Assembly (NCBI RefSeq): GCF_000006565.2
Contig: NC_031477.1
Location: forward strand, 3,566,043 to 3,630,042
Reading direction: 5' to 3'
DNA: 64,000 bases
From: Toxoplasma gondii ME49
Lineage: Eukaryota > Apicomplexa > Conoidasida > Eucoccidiorida > Sarcocystidae
Notes under the pieces: model-generated
The model's input: only the letters and a program-made list of their open reading frames with translations
The model's database searches: none
Told to the model about the DNA's origin: nothing
Shown: piece by piece, positions 1-13,141 of the stretch
Layout of the letters: each line of letters starts with the position of its first letter
How positions within the stretch are numbered: position 1 is the stretch's first letter
Program-made: the position numbers and the translations under genes

Positions 1-1464
1 GTTTTCCTCACCAAGGACCGATAAACTGCACCTCTGCCTTTTTCTTCCACACAGAAAGGCAAGCCTTTTTGTCGTCTCTATCTCGAAGGTCGTACCTCCC
101 AGAACTCTGTAGTACAAGTGATCATACGATTGTCTCCACTCTTGCTCGCTTTTTCCCGGAAACAAGCCGTGAGCCTCAGCCCGTTTCACGCACACGCTTG
201 ATGTAGTGCTGTCTTTCCTGACAAGTAGATGAAGCCCGGCGAACTCCCGTTATCCTCGCCGGCTACTGAAGAATTACAGAGCTGCTGGTTCAGTGTTACT
301 TGAAAGAGAACTATGTTTTTCCTGGCTTCCGGGAGACGCTTCCGTGAATATCCACTTTCTGAATCAGCCTCGTGCTCAGCAGCGAAGAATTCGCAATAGG
401 GTCTCGTTAGCAGAATGGAGCTGCATAAGGCCTTTGCTTGGAGTACACGGTTTTTGGAGAACCACGATTAGCGAAACGTATTTCTGTTCCCGAATAAAAC
501 CAGGGATCGTCAGTCGAAGGCCTCGCAACACCAAATGGCAGTGAACACATTTAGAGTCCAGCGCAGAGGCCGCGACACTTCTGCCTGCTCAAGTTTGCAG
601 AAAACGACTACGAATGTTGTCTTCTGTGCCAAGGAGCTATTTACCAGCTTTGGCTGCATGGCTTGTCGCTGATTCCTCAGACGTCATACAATTCGTAGTC
701 CAGAATTAATATCCAATGACACACCATAGTTAATACTTCCACGCTTTCTTCTCCCGCGGAAATTGTGCCACACCGCACACCTGATATTTTTATCTGCACA
801 AAGGCACATGCTAGATAGCTGCTGTGCTCCGTCGTTTGCTCAATTCTCTCTATTTTAGAGAACCAGAGTCACTCATGTTGCCTTGCCTGAGTGCACCCGT
901 ATCTTTGTGTGTTTGCCGCAAGGTTACTTGCACTCTCGTTTTTATCGGAGGCTCTTTTCTGTGTATTCGTCATTCTTTCAGGCCCTCAGCTGTTGTATGT
1001 GCGCTGTTGTCCACAATTTGTTTTCTCGGACTCACAGTGTCTCTCCGTTGCCTTCACAGGGAACAAGTACCAGGGCAGGCATGCTTTGACAAGGGTTTTG
1101 GACGAAGTGGGAATAGCGAGACGCATGGAATGCAAGAGTGACCTCAGGAGAAACAGCAGAAACGACTCGCGTTCTCTTCACTGTTTACGAACTAAGAAAC
1201 AACACGCAAGAAGCCCGACACAAGCAGTGAGAACTTCCCCATGCTGCGAGTGTGCCGCGCTGTCATCACTTTTCCCTTCTCACCTCTTTTGTGTTTGTTT
1301 TTTTCTCCCTCGATTGTCTCGGGCCCTTCTGAAGAACAGAAGACTCCCGTGCACAGCGTCTGCTTCCATCGTGTGCCTCGTCCCTCGCACTCTGTTGCTA
1401 TTCGATCCTCGGGCTGCACCTGGTTTTTCCCCCTTTCTTTCCGCTCTCCTGTCCTTTCTCTGTT
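1..1464. other. Intergenic, no gene recognised
   Basis: No open frame here has recognisable protein character. Part of it is probably the 3' untranslated region of the minus-strand gene ending at 1465. The stretch from about 1250 to 1460 is T/C-rich on the plus strand. Short open frames exist in several registers but overlap one another and show no family motif. Confidence 0.6.
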
Positions 1465-4400
1465 TCACTCGTCTTCGGAAAGCGAGGAAACGTCGTCTTC
1501 CTCGTCTCGGACGCATTCCACTGCTTCGTCTGACTCTATGGTGTCGTCGAGTTTCTGCGACCTTCTTGGCACCACTTTTGCGCGGATTTCGATTTTCGGC
1601 GCGGACTTCAGCGGCGGCAGATTCTTGGGAATGACTGGCGCCGCCCTCACTGGCCTTTCCGGAGAGCCTTCATCGTCTTCGTCGTCAGAAACGAGCGCCG
1701 TCGGCACCGCACTAACCCCAACGAGCTGTGAACTGGTGGTTTCTTCGCCGAACTTCTCTCGCATGCGTGTCTGGTGTTCGCGCAGCTCTTCGTGCTCCGC
1801 AGAAGGCATTTTGAAGGTCGGCGGAGCTCGGAAAATGCCTGCTTCTCGCGCAAGTTCCTCGACACTATCCATGTGTCCTGCCCTGTCCCGAATGACGGCG
1901 AGAAAACGCGCAAGTGACTCGGACGGCGCAGACAAAAACGCCTCGCGAGACACGCGGTCCAACTGCTGTTTCAGAACTTGGTACTCTGCCAAATCTTTCT
2001 CCAAGTGAATCTGAGAAAACCCAAGTGGAAAGAAACACATAGAGCGTGCACGGTTGCGGGAGACGAAAGGATGCTTCAGAAAGAGGACAAGCCTCAGGTG
2101 ATTTTTAGAAACAGTCAGCGAGGGGAAAAGTAAAACTCCTCAGATCGGTTGAAACCCTTCACCACTTCAGAGGTTGCAGAGCGCACAAACTCTCCCACAC
2201 GATGTCCAAGGCTAAGACGCGTTGCCGAGCACTCACGCTAGAAGGGAGTTCTGTTGAAGAAATCGGACTTCCGCCTGTCACGCGCCAGATATCCCCTGAG
2301 TGTATTCGCCCTCTTACACGTGAGCTCTGCTCCCGCATCGAAAAACAAGAGGAACGACACTTGATGTGTGCATGCACTTGCACGTACCACGTCGGCGAAA
2401 GACTGCTGGAAAGGCGACGAGGCCTCTGTAAAGCGAAGCCTCTCGAGACTCTGGGCCTTCTCGTGTAGCTTCCGGTCCGTTCCAACTTCGTGTGCGAGAG
2501 AAAGATCCGGTTTCTCCATCAACCCAAGTCGAGGGAGCTCCACAAAGTCAGGAAGCCGCAGTTCTGCAGAAGAAGAAAAGAGAAGTCGATTTCCACGCGT
2601 CTCTATCCTAGCCTTAAAAGCGACAGCGACCAACTATCAGAAGGCAACGAAAGGAGAAACGTAAACCTCATAACCACAACAAACACCCCAACGCTTTAGA
2701 TTTCTGGAAACAGACACAGCGGAAGAGTCAGAGACATCCATGTGCGACGCCCCACAATTCCCTTCGAGGAAATCTAAAGTTTTCTATAGAAGAAAAGACA
2801 AATTTACAACGAAGGCACAAAGTCGTCCAGGGAAGCGAAGAGACACGTCAATACACAAGCATATATAGGTATTTACGGAGCGGTGAACATGCTGACCCTC
2901 ATTACACAGAGCCACACAAGCCCCTACTAGTGTTTATCTGTCTAAAAGTAAATACACGAGCCTGGGGTACATCTGCATTCATTTGCTTTCGAACGAAAGT
3001 TTCTCTCCACTTACCGTCGGAAGCGATGTTCACGCCAAGGATAGAATCGCGCACCATCATCTGCGTAGCGGTAAGCGCGTACGGAGTATCCTTTTGTCTG
3101 GAAACGACACACACAAAACAGTCATTTCAGAGACCACATGAACGACCAGCGAAAGGCACTGACGAACAGTGCCAACGAGAGGAATGGACAACGGGGAATC
3201 GACGTCAACGCGGATCCACATATATGCACATATATATATATATATATATATGTATACATTTGTAGATGCACGCGTGTATGAATTCGGTGGCCATTTGAAC
3301 ACACATGTATATATATATATATATACATACACGATATGCACACAAGCGTGGACAGTTTTTATTTTTGTACGAGGTTGCATCTCCTCACAGATTTGTGTAG
3401 CGAGTGAGGTAGTAGAGCTGAAATCGGAGAGTTTTTTTGTCGTGTATCGAGATCGAATCATGATTGTCAAGTTCGTTCATCTGTTTAGCACCTGCTTCTA
3501 TCTCCATAGGGGCAGACCGACTTGCCGAATGAGATGGGAGAGCGCCCTTTCCCCGGTATGAAGTTCAAAAAAAAGCATCTTACGTTGCAACGGTGCGGTA
3601 CACTCCCAAACCCTGGCGCCACGTGTCAGGCGTGAGAGACTTGCCGACGAAGGGCCAGAACGCCTTCGCGAAGGTGTCGAATCTGCGAGTGAGAAGACAC
3701 CACGACCGGAGAGAAGAAAATAGGAGAAGGGGGGCGACAGCAGGAGCAGCACCGGGGGAGGCAGGAGGACCTCAGACGCCGCAGCACCATGGAGGAAAAA
3801 ACAGAGGCAGACACAGAGAGACGGGCGACGAGAACAATACAAGGAAAAGGATGTCGAGAGAAAGTGGTGGAAAGGAGGTCTGAATGCAACTAAGGTAAGA
3901 GGCGGCGGGGCGCAGGAAAGAGAGAGAAGGAAACGGAATATACGAAACGAAAGAACATCTCCGTAAAGGAAATTCGAGCAATGTGAAGATGTTAAACCGA
4001 GCGACGCGTGAGAAACCGAAGTCAATCGAGAATAAACTCACGCGATCTTCGCCTCTTCGACTGTTCTCTCGTTGGAGATTAAATCGGATTCAATCCTTCG
4101 AAGCTGGTCAAGCATCGCCTTCACTTTGACCTGGGACTTCTTTGTCTGTACACGCAAAAGCCAATACAGAAACAACCCAGCATTTCCCCTGTACATGTGT
4201 GTTTTGCCTCTTCCTTCTCACCGACACCTTCAACTTCCAGCATCCTCTGCTCTCCTTGTTCTCCCGCCACCCTTGTTCCTCTGTCTCTTTCGTGTATGCC
4301 GTGCAGAGGACATCCACCGTCGACACGATTTGCACCTCCTTTACTGTTCGGTTTTAGTCTGTGCGGAGTCTCGTTTACAGCTTGCATCTCTCCATTTAGT

Positions 4401-5789
4401 CGCAAATCGTGGATGTTGTCTGATTTATAACTACATCCGAGACGTCCGCCTACTCCTTTCTTGTGTTGCCCAATCTGTTTGTTTTTCTCTCCCGTTCTTG
4501 TGTGTCTCATATGCCCCTCTCGATTCCGCTCTTACGAAGGTCACGGGTTCGTCTCTGTTACGGAAGACCGTGTCGGCGATCCAAGACACGACCGCTTTCA
4601 AGGGTCCCTGAGACGTGCTTTCTTCCTCTGCATGTCCCTCCTTTCTTTTCGACTTTTTCTCTAAGCTGTATTGTTTCTTCTCCAGTCCGAAGATCTCCTG
4701 CACTCGCGGGTCCCGATGCAGCGTCCACTTGAAGTCTCTGAGGAACAGCCAGCCTGCGGCGTTCGGGCCGCTGCGCTCAAAAGCTTCCATGAGGACGGCG
4801 ACGCGCTGAAGCATTTTCTCGTCCGACAGAAGGCCCCCGCCTTCGCCGGTCTCAACACCCCCGTCGCTCTCTTCTCCTTCGTCTTGCCAGCGCACCCTGC
4901 CTTTCGCCGCTTTCTCCACAGAAGCTTTCGTCCGCGACCGTCGCTCCAGTCGGTGCGTCCGCATGTTCAGCACGAGCGTCGAGGTGGTGGACCCGAGGCC
5001 CCGGTCGGTCGAGCTCATCCTTTCTCCTTCTTCGAGAGAGTCCATCGCAGACCGGATGCCGAAGCCTCCCGCCTTCTCCTTCCGCGCGTACAAGTGGTAG
5101 TTCCGGTTCTTGGGTCCCAGAATCTTCTTCTCTGCCTCGTCGAGCTCCGCCCAGTCCGGCCGGTTCCCGTGAAGAGGGTAGAGGGCTGTGTCGCCTGAAG
5201 GTCTCAGAAGCCAGTGGGCGGTTCGCTGGCAAATCGCGGCTTCATGGTCGCTGCTGCTGTCGTATTGGGGGCACCACTGTCTCCTCAGAAACCGCGTGGC
5301 GTCCGCCAGCGGGAAGGCCTGCGATGCCCCGGAGGGTCCCGATTTCGTTGGATGCATGCGCCTGCTCTCAGACCCGAGCGTCGACCGATTCGTCAACCCC
5401 ACATCCTGGGCAAACGAGCACGAGCTGCCTCTCCCGCCCTCGCCCCATTCCTCCTTCCTGGCGCCTTCGAGGAAGCGCTCGTAGCCTTGACTTTTCGCCT
5501 GGTCCGCCAGGGCCTCATGAGAAAGTGGAACGATGTTGGGCGTCTTCTTTCTCCCTCGGCTGGCTTTGCCACCTTCTTCCGCGGAAGTGAACTCCTTCAT
5601 GCGCTCGCGAAGCGTGTGTAAATTGTAGATCCGGCCGGGACGCAGCGGCTTCGAAGCCTGCGCCCGCTCGCCACCCTCGACTTCCGACGGAAGCAACAGC
5701 GAAGGGCCAACCTCTTCACCTGCTTCGTCAGGGGCGAACAGGCGCGAGCTCAGAACCCCCGATGGCGGAAACGGCGGGGGGTCCTCCAT
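1465..5789 (-). CDS. Protein of unknown function, six exons, about 753 aa
   Basis: I do not recognise this protein. Exons read from the minus strand: 5789-4536, 4145-4042, 3682-3584, 3097-3015, 2563-2388 and 2010-1465. All junctions are GT-AG and phases agree (2262 nt in total), which is strong evidence that the gene is real. Residues 1-320 are hydrophilic and low in complexity. Residues 326-355 (around AFERSGPNAAGWLFLRDF) look like a helix-loop-helix. Residues 453-520 are the most ordered part, with aromatic-rich FAKAFWPFVGKSLTP followed by SILGVNIASDELRLPDF, which only faintly resembles a degenerate EF-hand. From about 573 there is a probable coiled coil (LAEYQVLKQQLDRV), and the C-terminus is acidic (DEEDDVSSLSEDE). 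No signal peptide or membrane segment is visible. The ATG at 5789 was chosen because a good acceptor, and so probably a 5' leader intron, lies just upstream at about 5820. The frame stays open to 6125, so a longer start is possible. Confidence 0.75.
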
Positions 5790-8700
5790 CGCGTGGCGGG
5801 GATCGGCGGCAGGGAACCCTGCGACACGAGAGAGGCCGGTGAAAAAAGTGAAAAGTGAACGGAGGAATGCGTGCTGTTGCGGCGCTGTGAGCCGTGCGAA
5901 AGGGGATGAGAAACCTTCAGAAATCTTGATGAGTGGAGGGGGACAAGGTGGTAGAAAATGGAAATGTGACTGAACAAAACAACGACGGAAACAACAGACT
6001 CGGTGTTCGGTTAGGACTCGAGAACCGTGTTTCAACGATAAGACAGGGAAACAGACCGCTGAAATGCAGGGAGACTTAGACACATCCGTTCCCCGATGAC
6101 ACTCTCTCTGTGTGCCAGCCGACACATTCTCTTGATGTGTGACGATGAACTTCCCTTTGGTCCGAAATCAGAATTTCGTGCGCCGCCGCCCGGACAGTGT
6201 TACTTGCACACGGAGCTGCAAGTAAAGGAGACCCTCTGTCGCCCTTTTACAGACCTTCGCCCTCACTTCTACAGATTTAGACGGGTTCCTCAAAAGGAGC
6301 TCTAAAATACACAGGAAAAGACCTGTGAAACACTGCAGCGGTGAACCTCCAGAAGCCTGGAGGCGCCATCTGTAAGTCAAACCTCCTCCTCGAAGGTGGC
6401 TAAAAAAAGATATCGAGAGAAACAAGACATCAAGACAGAAGGAGGCAAGGAAAGCGGGGAGCTGCCGGACAGATGCAAACGAGGAAACTGTGAAACGTTT
6501 GTCAAAGAAGAGATAAAAAGAAACTCGACGGTTCTGGATGCTTCGTTTTTAGTAAAGGGCAAAGCGGTGACCACAACGCGAAGAACATCGCATACGAGCG
6601 ACATAAAAGACCTTCGACACGCATTCGAGAAATTGCAGACACCAAACAGGAAAGGGTAAAACTGCACCTGTACCGGCATCCTGAACGGAAAAACACAAAT
6701 GCAACAAGCGCTGTTTTACCCGGTCAAACATGTCCGCTAAGAAGCCCTTCTGCCGTTGCACTCTGCTCGCGCTAGACACCTCAAACGGCAGGCTTCCACG
6801 CGCGTGCGCTCTAAAAAGCTAAAATGTCTTGTGAAACGTTTCTGGTGTTTTCGCGGGAAATGAGACAGCGAATCAACATTGGCAAAGGGCGAGAAAATGA
6901 GGAACGTGACACGAGGAAAGAAAGGCCCACACTGCAGGCAGCTCTGTCATGTGGAGGTCTTTTCGATTTGTGTTGTGTAGCGACCCTCTTCCTGGAAGGG
7001 CAGGAGGAGGGGGGGCTTGCCGACCAGCCCCAGAAAACAGAAGCTTCGCTTGCTTGTCTCCTCGAGTCAGTTATTCCTTCGCTACACAACGCGACAGAAC
7101 GATTGTTCAGACAAAAAGACAGAGAACAAGACAATTTAGACACAAAGACCGTCCATTCTCAGAATACAAATGTAGGCTGTCGTGCAGAGGGAATGCTGGA
7201 ACTTACTCATACCTCGACGTGCGACTTTGCCGATCGGATTTTTGCTTTCTCTCTTCATTCCGAGTTAACACTCGTTCAGCAGGAACTACAGCACCAAAGC
7301 TCCGCCAAAACATTCAACTGGAGTGCCGCAGAATGGATCTGGTTTCTGTAGAGCCTCCTCAGAGTTCGATGCCCTGAATCGCGGCGCCGCCTCATGGTCT
7401 AGAAAATAATGGGAACCCTGACTTCGGAAAGGGCAATAGAGTCAACAACGCAGTTTGAGTGTATATCTTAAAGACTGACTTTCGACGGAAGTGTTAAGAC
7501 TCGTATCGGCGTTCGTCTGAGTCATATGCGTCCACGAACCGGTATGCCTGGTTGGGTAACCCACACAGAGATTTTCAAGAAGCCATATAAACGACTGACA
7601 AGCCATTCCAACGGTCGCACCCTTCTTTCCTCTCCTTGTGTGGAGCTCTCGAACGGGAAAAGTGCGTCGGTCTGACGGTGAACTGTCGTTCGTTACTGGA
7701 TCTTGTTCACCACTCGTCAGGAACCCTCTCTTTGCTCGGGCAGGTTTCTTACCCTGCCTCGAATCCAACAGGAGGACGGGAAAAGCACCAGCTGAGAGAT
7801 ATTCATGGTGAAGTCCGACTTCTCGCCTCCCCACAATTTTCTGGGTGGAAAGAGCTGCGAGTTCTAGACGAACGACTGCGTAGAGGTGGAAAAAGACCTC
7901 GAACGCTGTGCCGGGAAGACTGCCACAGCAGCACTAACAATGAAAGAACCATGGAGAGCTACATGTGTTCTATGAATGCTGGTTCTTAGGCATTATCTTG
8001 CGGAATCCATTCGGAGGAAAGCAGTCTGAAGGAAAGAAGCGCTTTACCGAGGCACCGGCTACCGGGGAAGATCCCAGTGGCTCGCAGAACGGATTCCTAG
8101 CATCGTCTGTGTGGCGGGATTATTCACTGACATTGAAAAAATACTTTACCACATCCTTCGTACAAAACCGACAGTAGGGAAAAAAAGATCTCAGCGAGAC
8201 TATGTATTGTGACCACTAGATCACATTACAATTACATACTGTCTCCGTGCAAATCATCCACGTAATCTATGACCCAACCACTTGGGACTTTGTGAGTCAC
8301 GAGTGGTAGACGAATGAGAACTGGAGTATTCGAGGCGTGTTAGTAAAAAAAAGTCGTCTCTGCCCATTCCTTTGCTTCTGAGTTTGGTGAAGCATGCGTT
8401 TTGGTACTTCAACCATTACTGCTGGAGATGAGCACACCGTGGAGGAAACTGACGAACACCACCTTCAAAGTGGCTGTCCTTTGTGCTGTCGCAGAACAAT
8501 CCGTATATACAGATCGATATAATGAGGAGCTCAGAGCCCCATGCATGGTTGTACTCCAGATTGTACGGATGCCTACCACAGTCGAATCACCCAAAGTTTT
8601 CTTTCTATCGAGTCTACGTGAGCCTGTCTTCGTGCCTCCGCCGAGTCTAGCTCTTAAGCGCTACTCCCTAGATCGACGGGAAACGTAAGTCTCCCCGTAT

Positions 8701-9348
8701 TCAACAGGAACGACAGTCAAGATTCCAGGAAGCACCCTGCCTCTTTTCCTGGCGCCCGACACCAACTGTTAAAGTTCTCGCTCGGTGAAAAAAGCTGCGT
8801 TAAGAGGGCGCTTGGTAAGTTCAGTCACTCAACCAAAAGTTGTCACCGGAGGTACATGGGAACCACTTGATTCGGGACACGGAATGATAACCGTCTCAGT
8901 CTCCGAACAATTTTTGACTAGAGAAGCTGAAGCCACAGACAGGGTCACTCGTACGCCCGAGAGAGCTGTTTGGTCGAAAGTTTCAAGAAGCGACGAAAAA
9001 AGCGAAGGGCGGTGCCGCGTTGTGTGCTGTAAGTTTGGGTCTGTGAGACGCCCGAAGAAAGACCAGGTGCTGGATGAGGCACCTGGTCCTCGCGAGGCTT
9101 CTATGTTTTCCCTGAAGGCAAGCTCCGACAGTTCCCTCAGAAAAAAGGCATGAGACTGGGTGCAGCACGAATTACTACCTGCTCGTTTTTCCTGTATCCT
9201 GCTTTTCCCCACCGTCGGCGTCGGGCGACTTGGGTTCTACAGAGTCATTCTGGTAATTCAGTCTTGCTCAAGCGGGTCTCCGGCACTCAATCCTCGCTTT
9301 TCCGCACCTGCATCCCTATTTCTCCCTTGTATCCCTTTTCGGTCCTCC
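5790..9348. other. Intergenic, no gene recognised
   Basis: This is the upstream region of the unknown gene and the downstream region of the SRS-like gene. A splice acceptor at about 5820 suggests a leader intron for the unknown gene. Several open frames of 60-175 codons lie here, for example 6824-7351 on the plus strand, but none has family motifs or splice partners. A hairpin lies at 9061-9088. Base composition is near balanced, unlike the CT/GA-skewed introns elsewhere in the window. Confidence 0.5.
9061..9088. repeat. Inverted repeat, 10-bp perfect arms
   Basis: GACCAGGTGC at 9061-9070 is repeated in inverse as GCACCTGGTC at 9079-9088, with an 8-base loop. It lies about 260 bases beyond the stop codon of the SRS-like gene on the minus strand, so it could form a hairpin in that transcript's 3' untranslated region. 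Confidence 0.75.
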
Positions 9349-9918
9349 TCAGTTGGTTCGCGAGCTTGGCAACAAAGAGGGTTCGTCTGCGCAGTCTGAC
9401 GTCCCGCCGTTCACGCGCACCATCAGCGTGTATCTGATGAGTTTCACTGCTGTCGCAGAGTCAGGATTTCCGCTGGACTGCTGGATCGGTGTCGAATCGA
9501 TCTCGGAACACGTGAGCGCGAAGCAGGCGCGACCGTAGAAAGAATCGGGGATCTGAATGCTGCCACTCGTGCCAGTCTTCGTCACGATCGCTCCGGGGAC
9601 AATGTCCGGAATGTTCACCACAGAGCCATCCGACGTGTATGCCTTGGAGAACTTCGAGTCCGGCAGAGCGTTGCTGCACTGAAATTTGCCAGTGGCACCC
9701 GTGGTCAGATCCAGCGTGCACGCTTGCTGGTGCACTGGCGCAGAGCACGCAACTTCCAGGGGCGCTTGCGTCGTTGTGGATGTCACAGTACCAGAGTTGT
9801 CCGCAGGAGCTGCTGCGGCTTCAAAGCGAACCGCGAAATTAGAAACGGACGCAAAGGTCGAGAGGCTGACGAGCAGCAGAAAGGCTGCCCTCGAGGAGGA
9901 GGGGGAAGTGAACGCCAT
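9349..9918 (-). CDS. SRS/SAG-like secreted protein, single exon, 189 aa
   Basis: The frame has no intron. It begins with a clear signal peptide: a positive N-terminus, then the hydrophobic core AAFLLLVSLSTFASVS, with likely cleavage around residues 27-34. The mature part has six cysteines (VACS, QACT, FQCS, RACF, LTCS, SDCA). It also has the pattern TLDLTTGATGKFQCSN, then DIVPGAIVT, then SIQIPDSFYGRACF, which matches one SRS (SAG1-related) surface-antigen domain: six cysteines, a PGA motif, and a strand before the FxxxC pair. SRS proteins normally end in a hydrophobic GPI signal, but this one stops shortly after SDCADEPSLLPSS with no such tail, so it may be secreted free or the annotated end may be incomplete. 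It could also belong to one of the small secreted Toxoplasma family proteins related to SRS. The start has a strong context (gccATGg). Unlike its neighbours it is a single-exon, likely stage-regulated surface-type gene. Confidence 0.6.
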   Translation of the reverse strand: MAFTSPSSSRAAFLLLVSLSTFASVSNFAVRFEAAAAPADNSGTVTSTTTQAPLEVACSAPVHQQACTLDLTTGATGKFQCSNALPDSKFSKAYTSDGSVVNIPDIVPGAIVTKTGTSGSIQIPDSFYGRACFALTCSEIDSTPIQQSSGNPDSATAVKLIRYTLMVRVNGGTSDCADEPSLLPSSRTN

Positions 9919-12900
9919 GGCGGACGGAGCAAAACAGAGGGAAGACAGGCTAAAAAGGAAGACTGAAGCAGGAACTTGGGGGAAAAAACAGATTTTCAGA
10001 CCCTAGCGACCGGTGGTCCCGAAAGGCAAGCGCGAGGTTCTAACTGCTAACGCGAGATTGGGGTGCGAACCTAGGGGCGGAAGAGATGGTTTACCGAGGA
10101 ATGAAGTCACAGGAGACGGATGGTGCTGGTTCTTTGTTTTTTCCGTAGCTCAAAAGTTTCGACTGGGAAGGGAAGAGGGGAAACGACACCGAGCCGATAG
10201 CGTCTTCCGGCTTCGCTCTGCAACGTGGGAATGCACTCTCCGCAAAACCACGCCGAGAACCAGAGGAAGTGAGCGCGGTTGTTTCTCCTGTGACCCTTAA
10301 GTAGCTTGAAGTGTCCGTCACTGTCGGAGAAATGTCGGAGAAAACTAGCTAATCCCCTCAAAATGCACACGCCTTTTCTCGGTCACTCGTCCGAAAAACG
10401 CGAGCCTCTGGTGCTAGTACAGGGCTGGAAGCGGCGCGGTGCTGCCCTCGGGACAAACTTGACGATTTTACAGCATGGGTTTTATCCGGATCACTCTGGA
10501 AGATGCCGACTGAGGAAGCGACAAGGTGAGGCACGTCATCGGTTAACTGGGAGATGATTTCCTTAGAAATAAACGGCGAGGTGGGCCGGCGATACAAAAA
10601 AAACCGTTGCGCGGTTATACACCTGGGTGATGAGAAATCGGGGAGAGCGGTTACACCGCAAGACTTTGGAAAATCATGGTAGGGAAATGACCGCTGTTTT
10701 CACGATTTTCACTGTAATGGGTCTCTCCTCAACTCCCAGACGATCTCTCAGCCTGTACTCATGCCCTTTATCGCGGTCCCGCTTTCACCGCGCCGCATCA
10801 CGGTGTGCACGACCCCCCTTGCCCGACTGAAAACTCTGGCTAGCCGGCGGCTCCCGCTCTGTTCGCTTTGACTGCGAAACTTCCGCGCAAAACCTCGGCG
10901 GCACTCCACCACCATTTTCTGAAACAACTGAACGCCGGAGAACGGTATCCTTTCCAGCCTCGCGGTTTCGGTTTAGTCCTTGGACTCGAGAAAATGTCAC
11001 TTACCAGTGACATAAAGTTGAGTAACTGGAGAACCAGGGGAGCCGACGAAACACTGGCAGAGGCAGAGCCCTGGGCCCCTCGAGCGCACTGGCTTCACAC
11101 CGCCGGAAACGGACAAATACACACATGTGTATGACACATATTGGATTCGAAAGCAGTGTGCATCTCGATGCCGCATGGAGTGGAAAAGCCGGGACTTTCA
11201 GTGCCCACTAGGGAGGTAATTTCACACAAGGTTCTCGTTTCCTTCCGGACGTCCAATGGGTGACGGAGAAGCGACAGTGCCGCTGCCGAGAGGAACAGGA
11301 GGGAACAGGAAATGACCTACCTGTACGAACAAAGAGCCACCGCGGTAGAAGGCATCTGCGACTGGAGTTGGGGTGTCCTGCCTTGGGAGTTAACGCAGTG
11401 TGCATGTACACAAGTTGCGAAATAGGAGAATGCCCCACCACGCCGCGCTGAACCATAGAAATTGCATGAAAAACTCGCGCTTCTTTTCGTACAGATCCCA
11501 CGGATCGACTCGACGCATAGCGCCTCTGTCCCGTTGCCATGCGAGGGCTGTTGTGGTATCGGCAAAACGAGTGCGTTGTTACCAGGACAGGCTTATCTGT
11601 TTCTGAAGGTGCGCCTGTGACCCAGCTTGTACGGATATACACTGAAATGAAACTTCCATCCCAACGGGAAAAAGTAACAGCGCTGATGAAGCAATCGCAA
11701 TCAAAGCCTGGTGTGTTGTTTTTTGTGACTCCAGAACGCAGGAGAGGAGTGAGGGATTCCGTGATGCGGCGCCACTACAGAAAACCAAGACAAACCACTG
11801 AGTTCTTTTTATCTTGCCCGCTCCGAAACAGTGAAGTGCGAAACTAAAGGCGGACATGCAAACATGCTCACTTCTGCAAGCAGCATCGCACACACAAGTC
11901 GCAACACCTCACTTCCCACACGTGTATCCCCATTTGCTCACTGCGAGACGCACTACCGCTGAGACACACCTTTGGTAAAAACACCTCTGGCTGTTCTGCT
12001 GAAAACAAAGATCTGTTCTTGCTGCCAGAACAACGGATTAAAAAGACCGTGCATGGTGATGGCTCTAACGACGCCCACGCGGTCCTGCTCCTCCGGTATC
12101 TCCGTTCTGAACCGCAATACGACTCACGTTTACGCAAAAGAAGCTGCTGTTCGTTTTGTTGGAATCCTGGTTCCCTCGCTCAGACCTCTTTGTTGGTAAA
12201 ACTACATCACGGTATGGACGCGCTACACGACAAAACATCGTGACACATGCGCTCGAGACAGCGACCAATCCTGCTTTCTTGTCTACAGAGTTCGCCGCGA
12301 AAAGAACTCAAAAACAGCTTTCTAGCAGTCCGAAGAAAACCTAGAGTCGCTGCTGTTGCTTGCGGTCGAACTCTCTTCTGCCGAACAGGGGGACAAAGTG
12401 AGAACCTGCGCAGGTAGTGAAGCTTTTCTCTCCGGAGTCTGTTTAAGGAGATGCACACCGTAGCGGATATGTGCAGTCCGTGTTCGGTGCACCGTCTCGT
12501 CTGTACTGTGATCTATCGCTCCTCTCCTTCCGTCTCTGCGCTGCGCAGGTTTCCTCCTTCTGCCTCTTCTGTCCAACTGTTTTCCGCTAGCATCAGCAAG
12601 ATGGACACACACAGTTGCCTAACTCACTCTAATATGGTACTTGTCTCCACATCTCTCTGCATCCCCTGTTTCGCGCTCTCTCTTTGTGTGTGCACGCTGC
12701 AAACGAGCACGCCTTTCTCTAACAGGACGGATTTCTGTGCCTTTCTTTTCTGGGTCTCTTCGGCGCGTTCTTCCCGCGTTAAAGCATAGAGCACAGCGGG
12801 TGACGTTACACCCTTCCCCTTTTCCGCAGAACTTGAAGGGGCTTGGGAAAATGTTCTAGCCTGCCTGCTCGTTTCTCCTCGGACAATTCGCAAAACTTCC

Positions 12901-13141
12901 AAGAGTGCCAGCAGATACCAGCACGAGACTCCACCCGCGCTCTCCCTTCAAAACTTCTCCCGCTGTATGTACACCGCAGCACCTTCGCAAGCGTCCACCC
13001 TCGCCAGAGTCGCACGCAAGCCGACTGTGTGTCTCGGCCCACCAGTCTTTTCCGTACCCAGCTGCAGTGACTCAGCGTTCCAGGTATTGTAAAACAAGAT
13101 GATACAGATAATGAGAAATCGACGTTTCTTGTTCCGTTTTC
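9919..13141. other. Intergenic, no gene recognised
   Basis: This contains the upstream region of the SRS-like gene and the downstream region of the proteasome gene. Open frames up to about 144 codons occur in all registers with no recognisable motif. A partial copy of the window's dispersed palindrome (ctgtatgtacaccg) lies at about 12963. No RNA gene was recognised. Confidence 0.5.

Noticed and set aside
6824..7351. 175-codon plus-strand open frame
   Set aside because: It has no family motif, overlaps another frame of similar length, and has no splice partner or typical start context.
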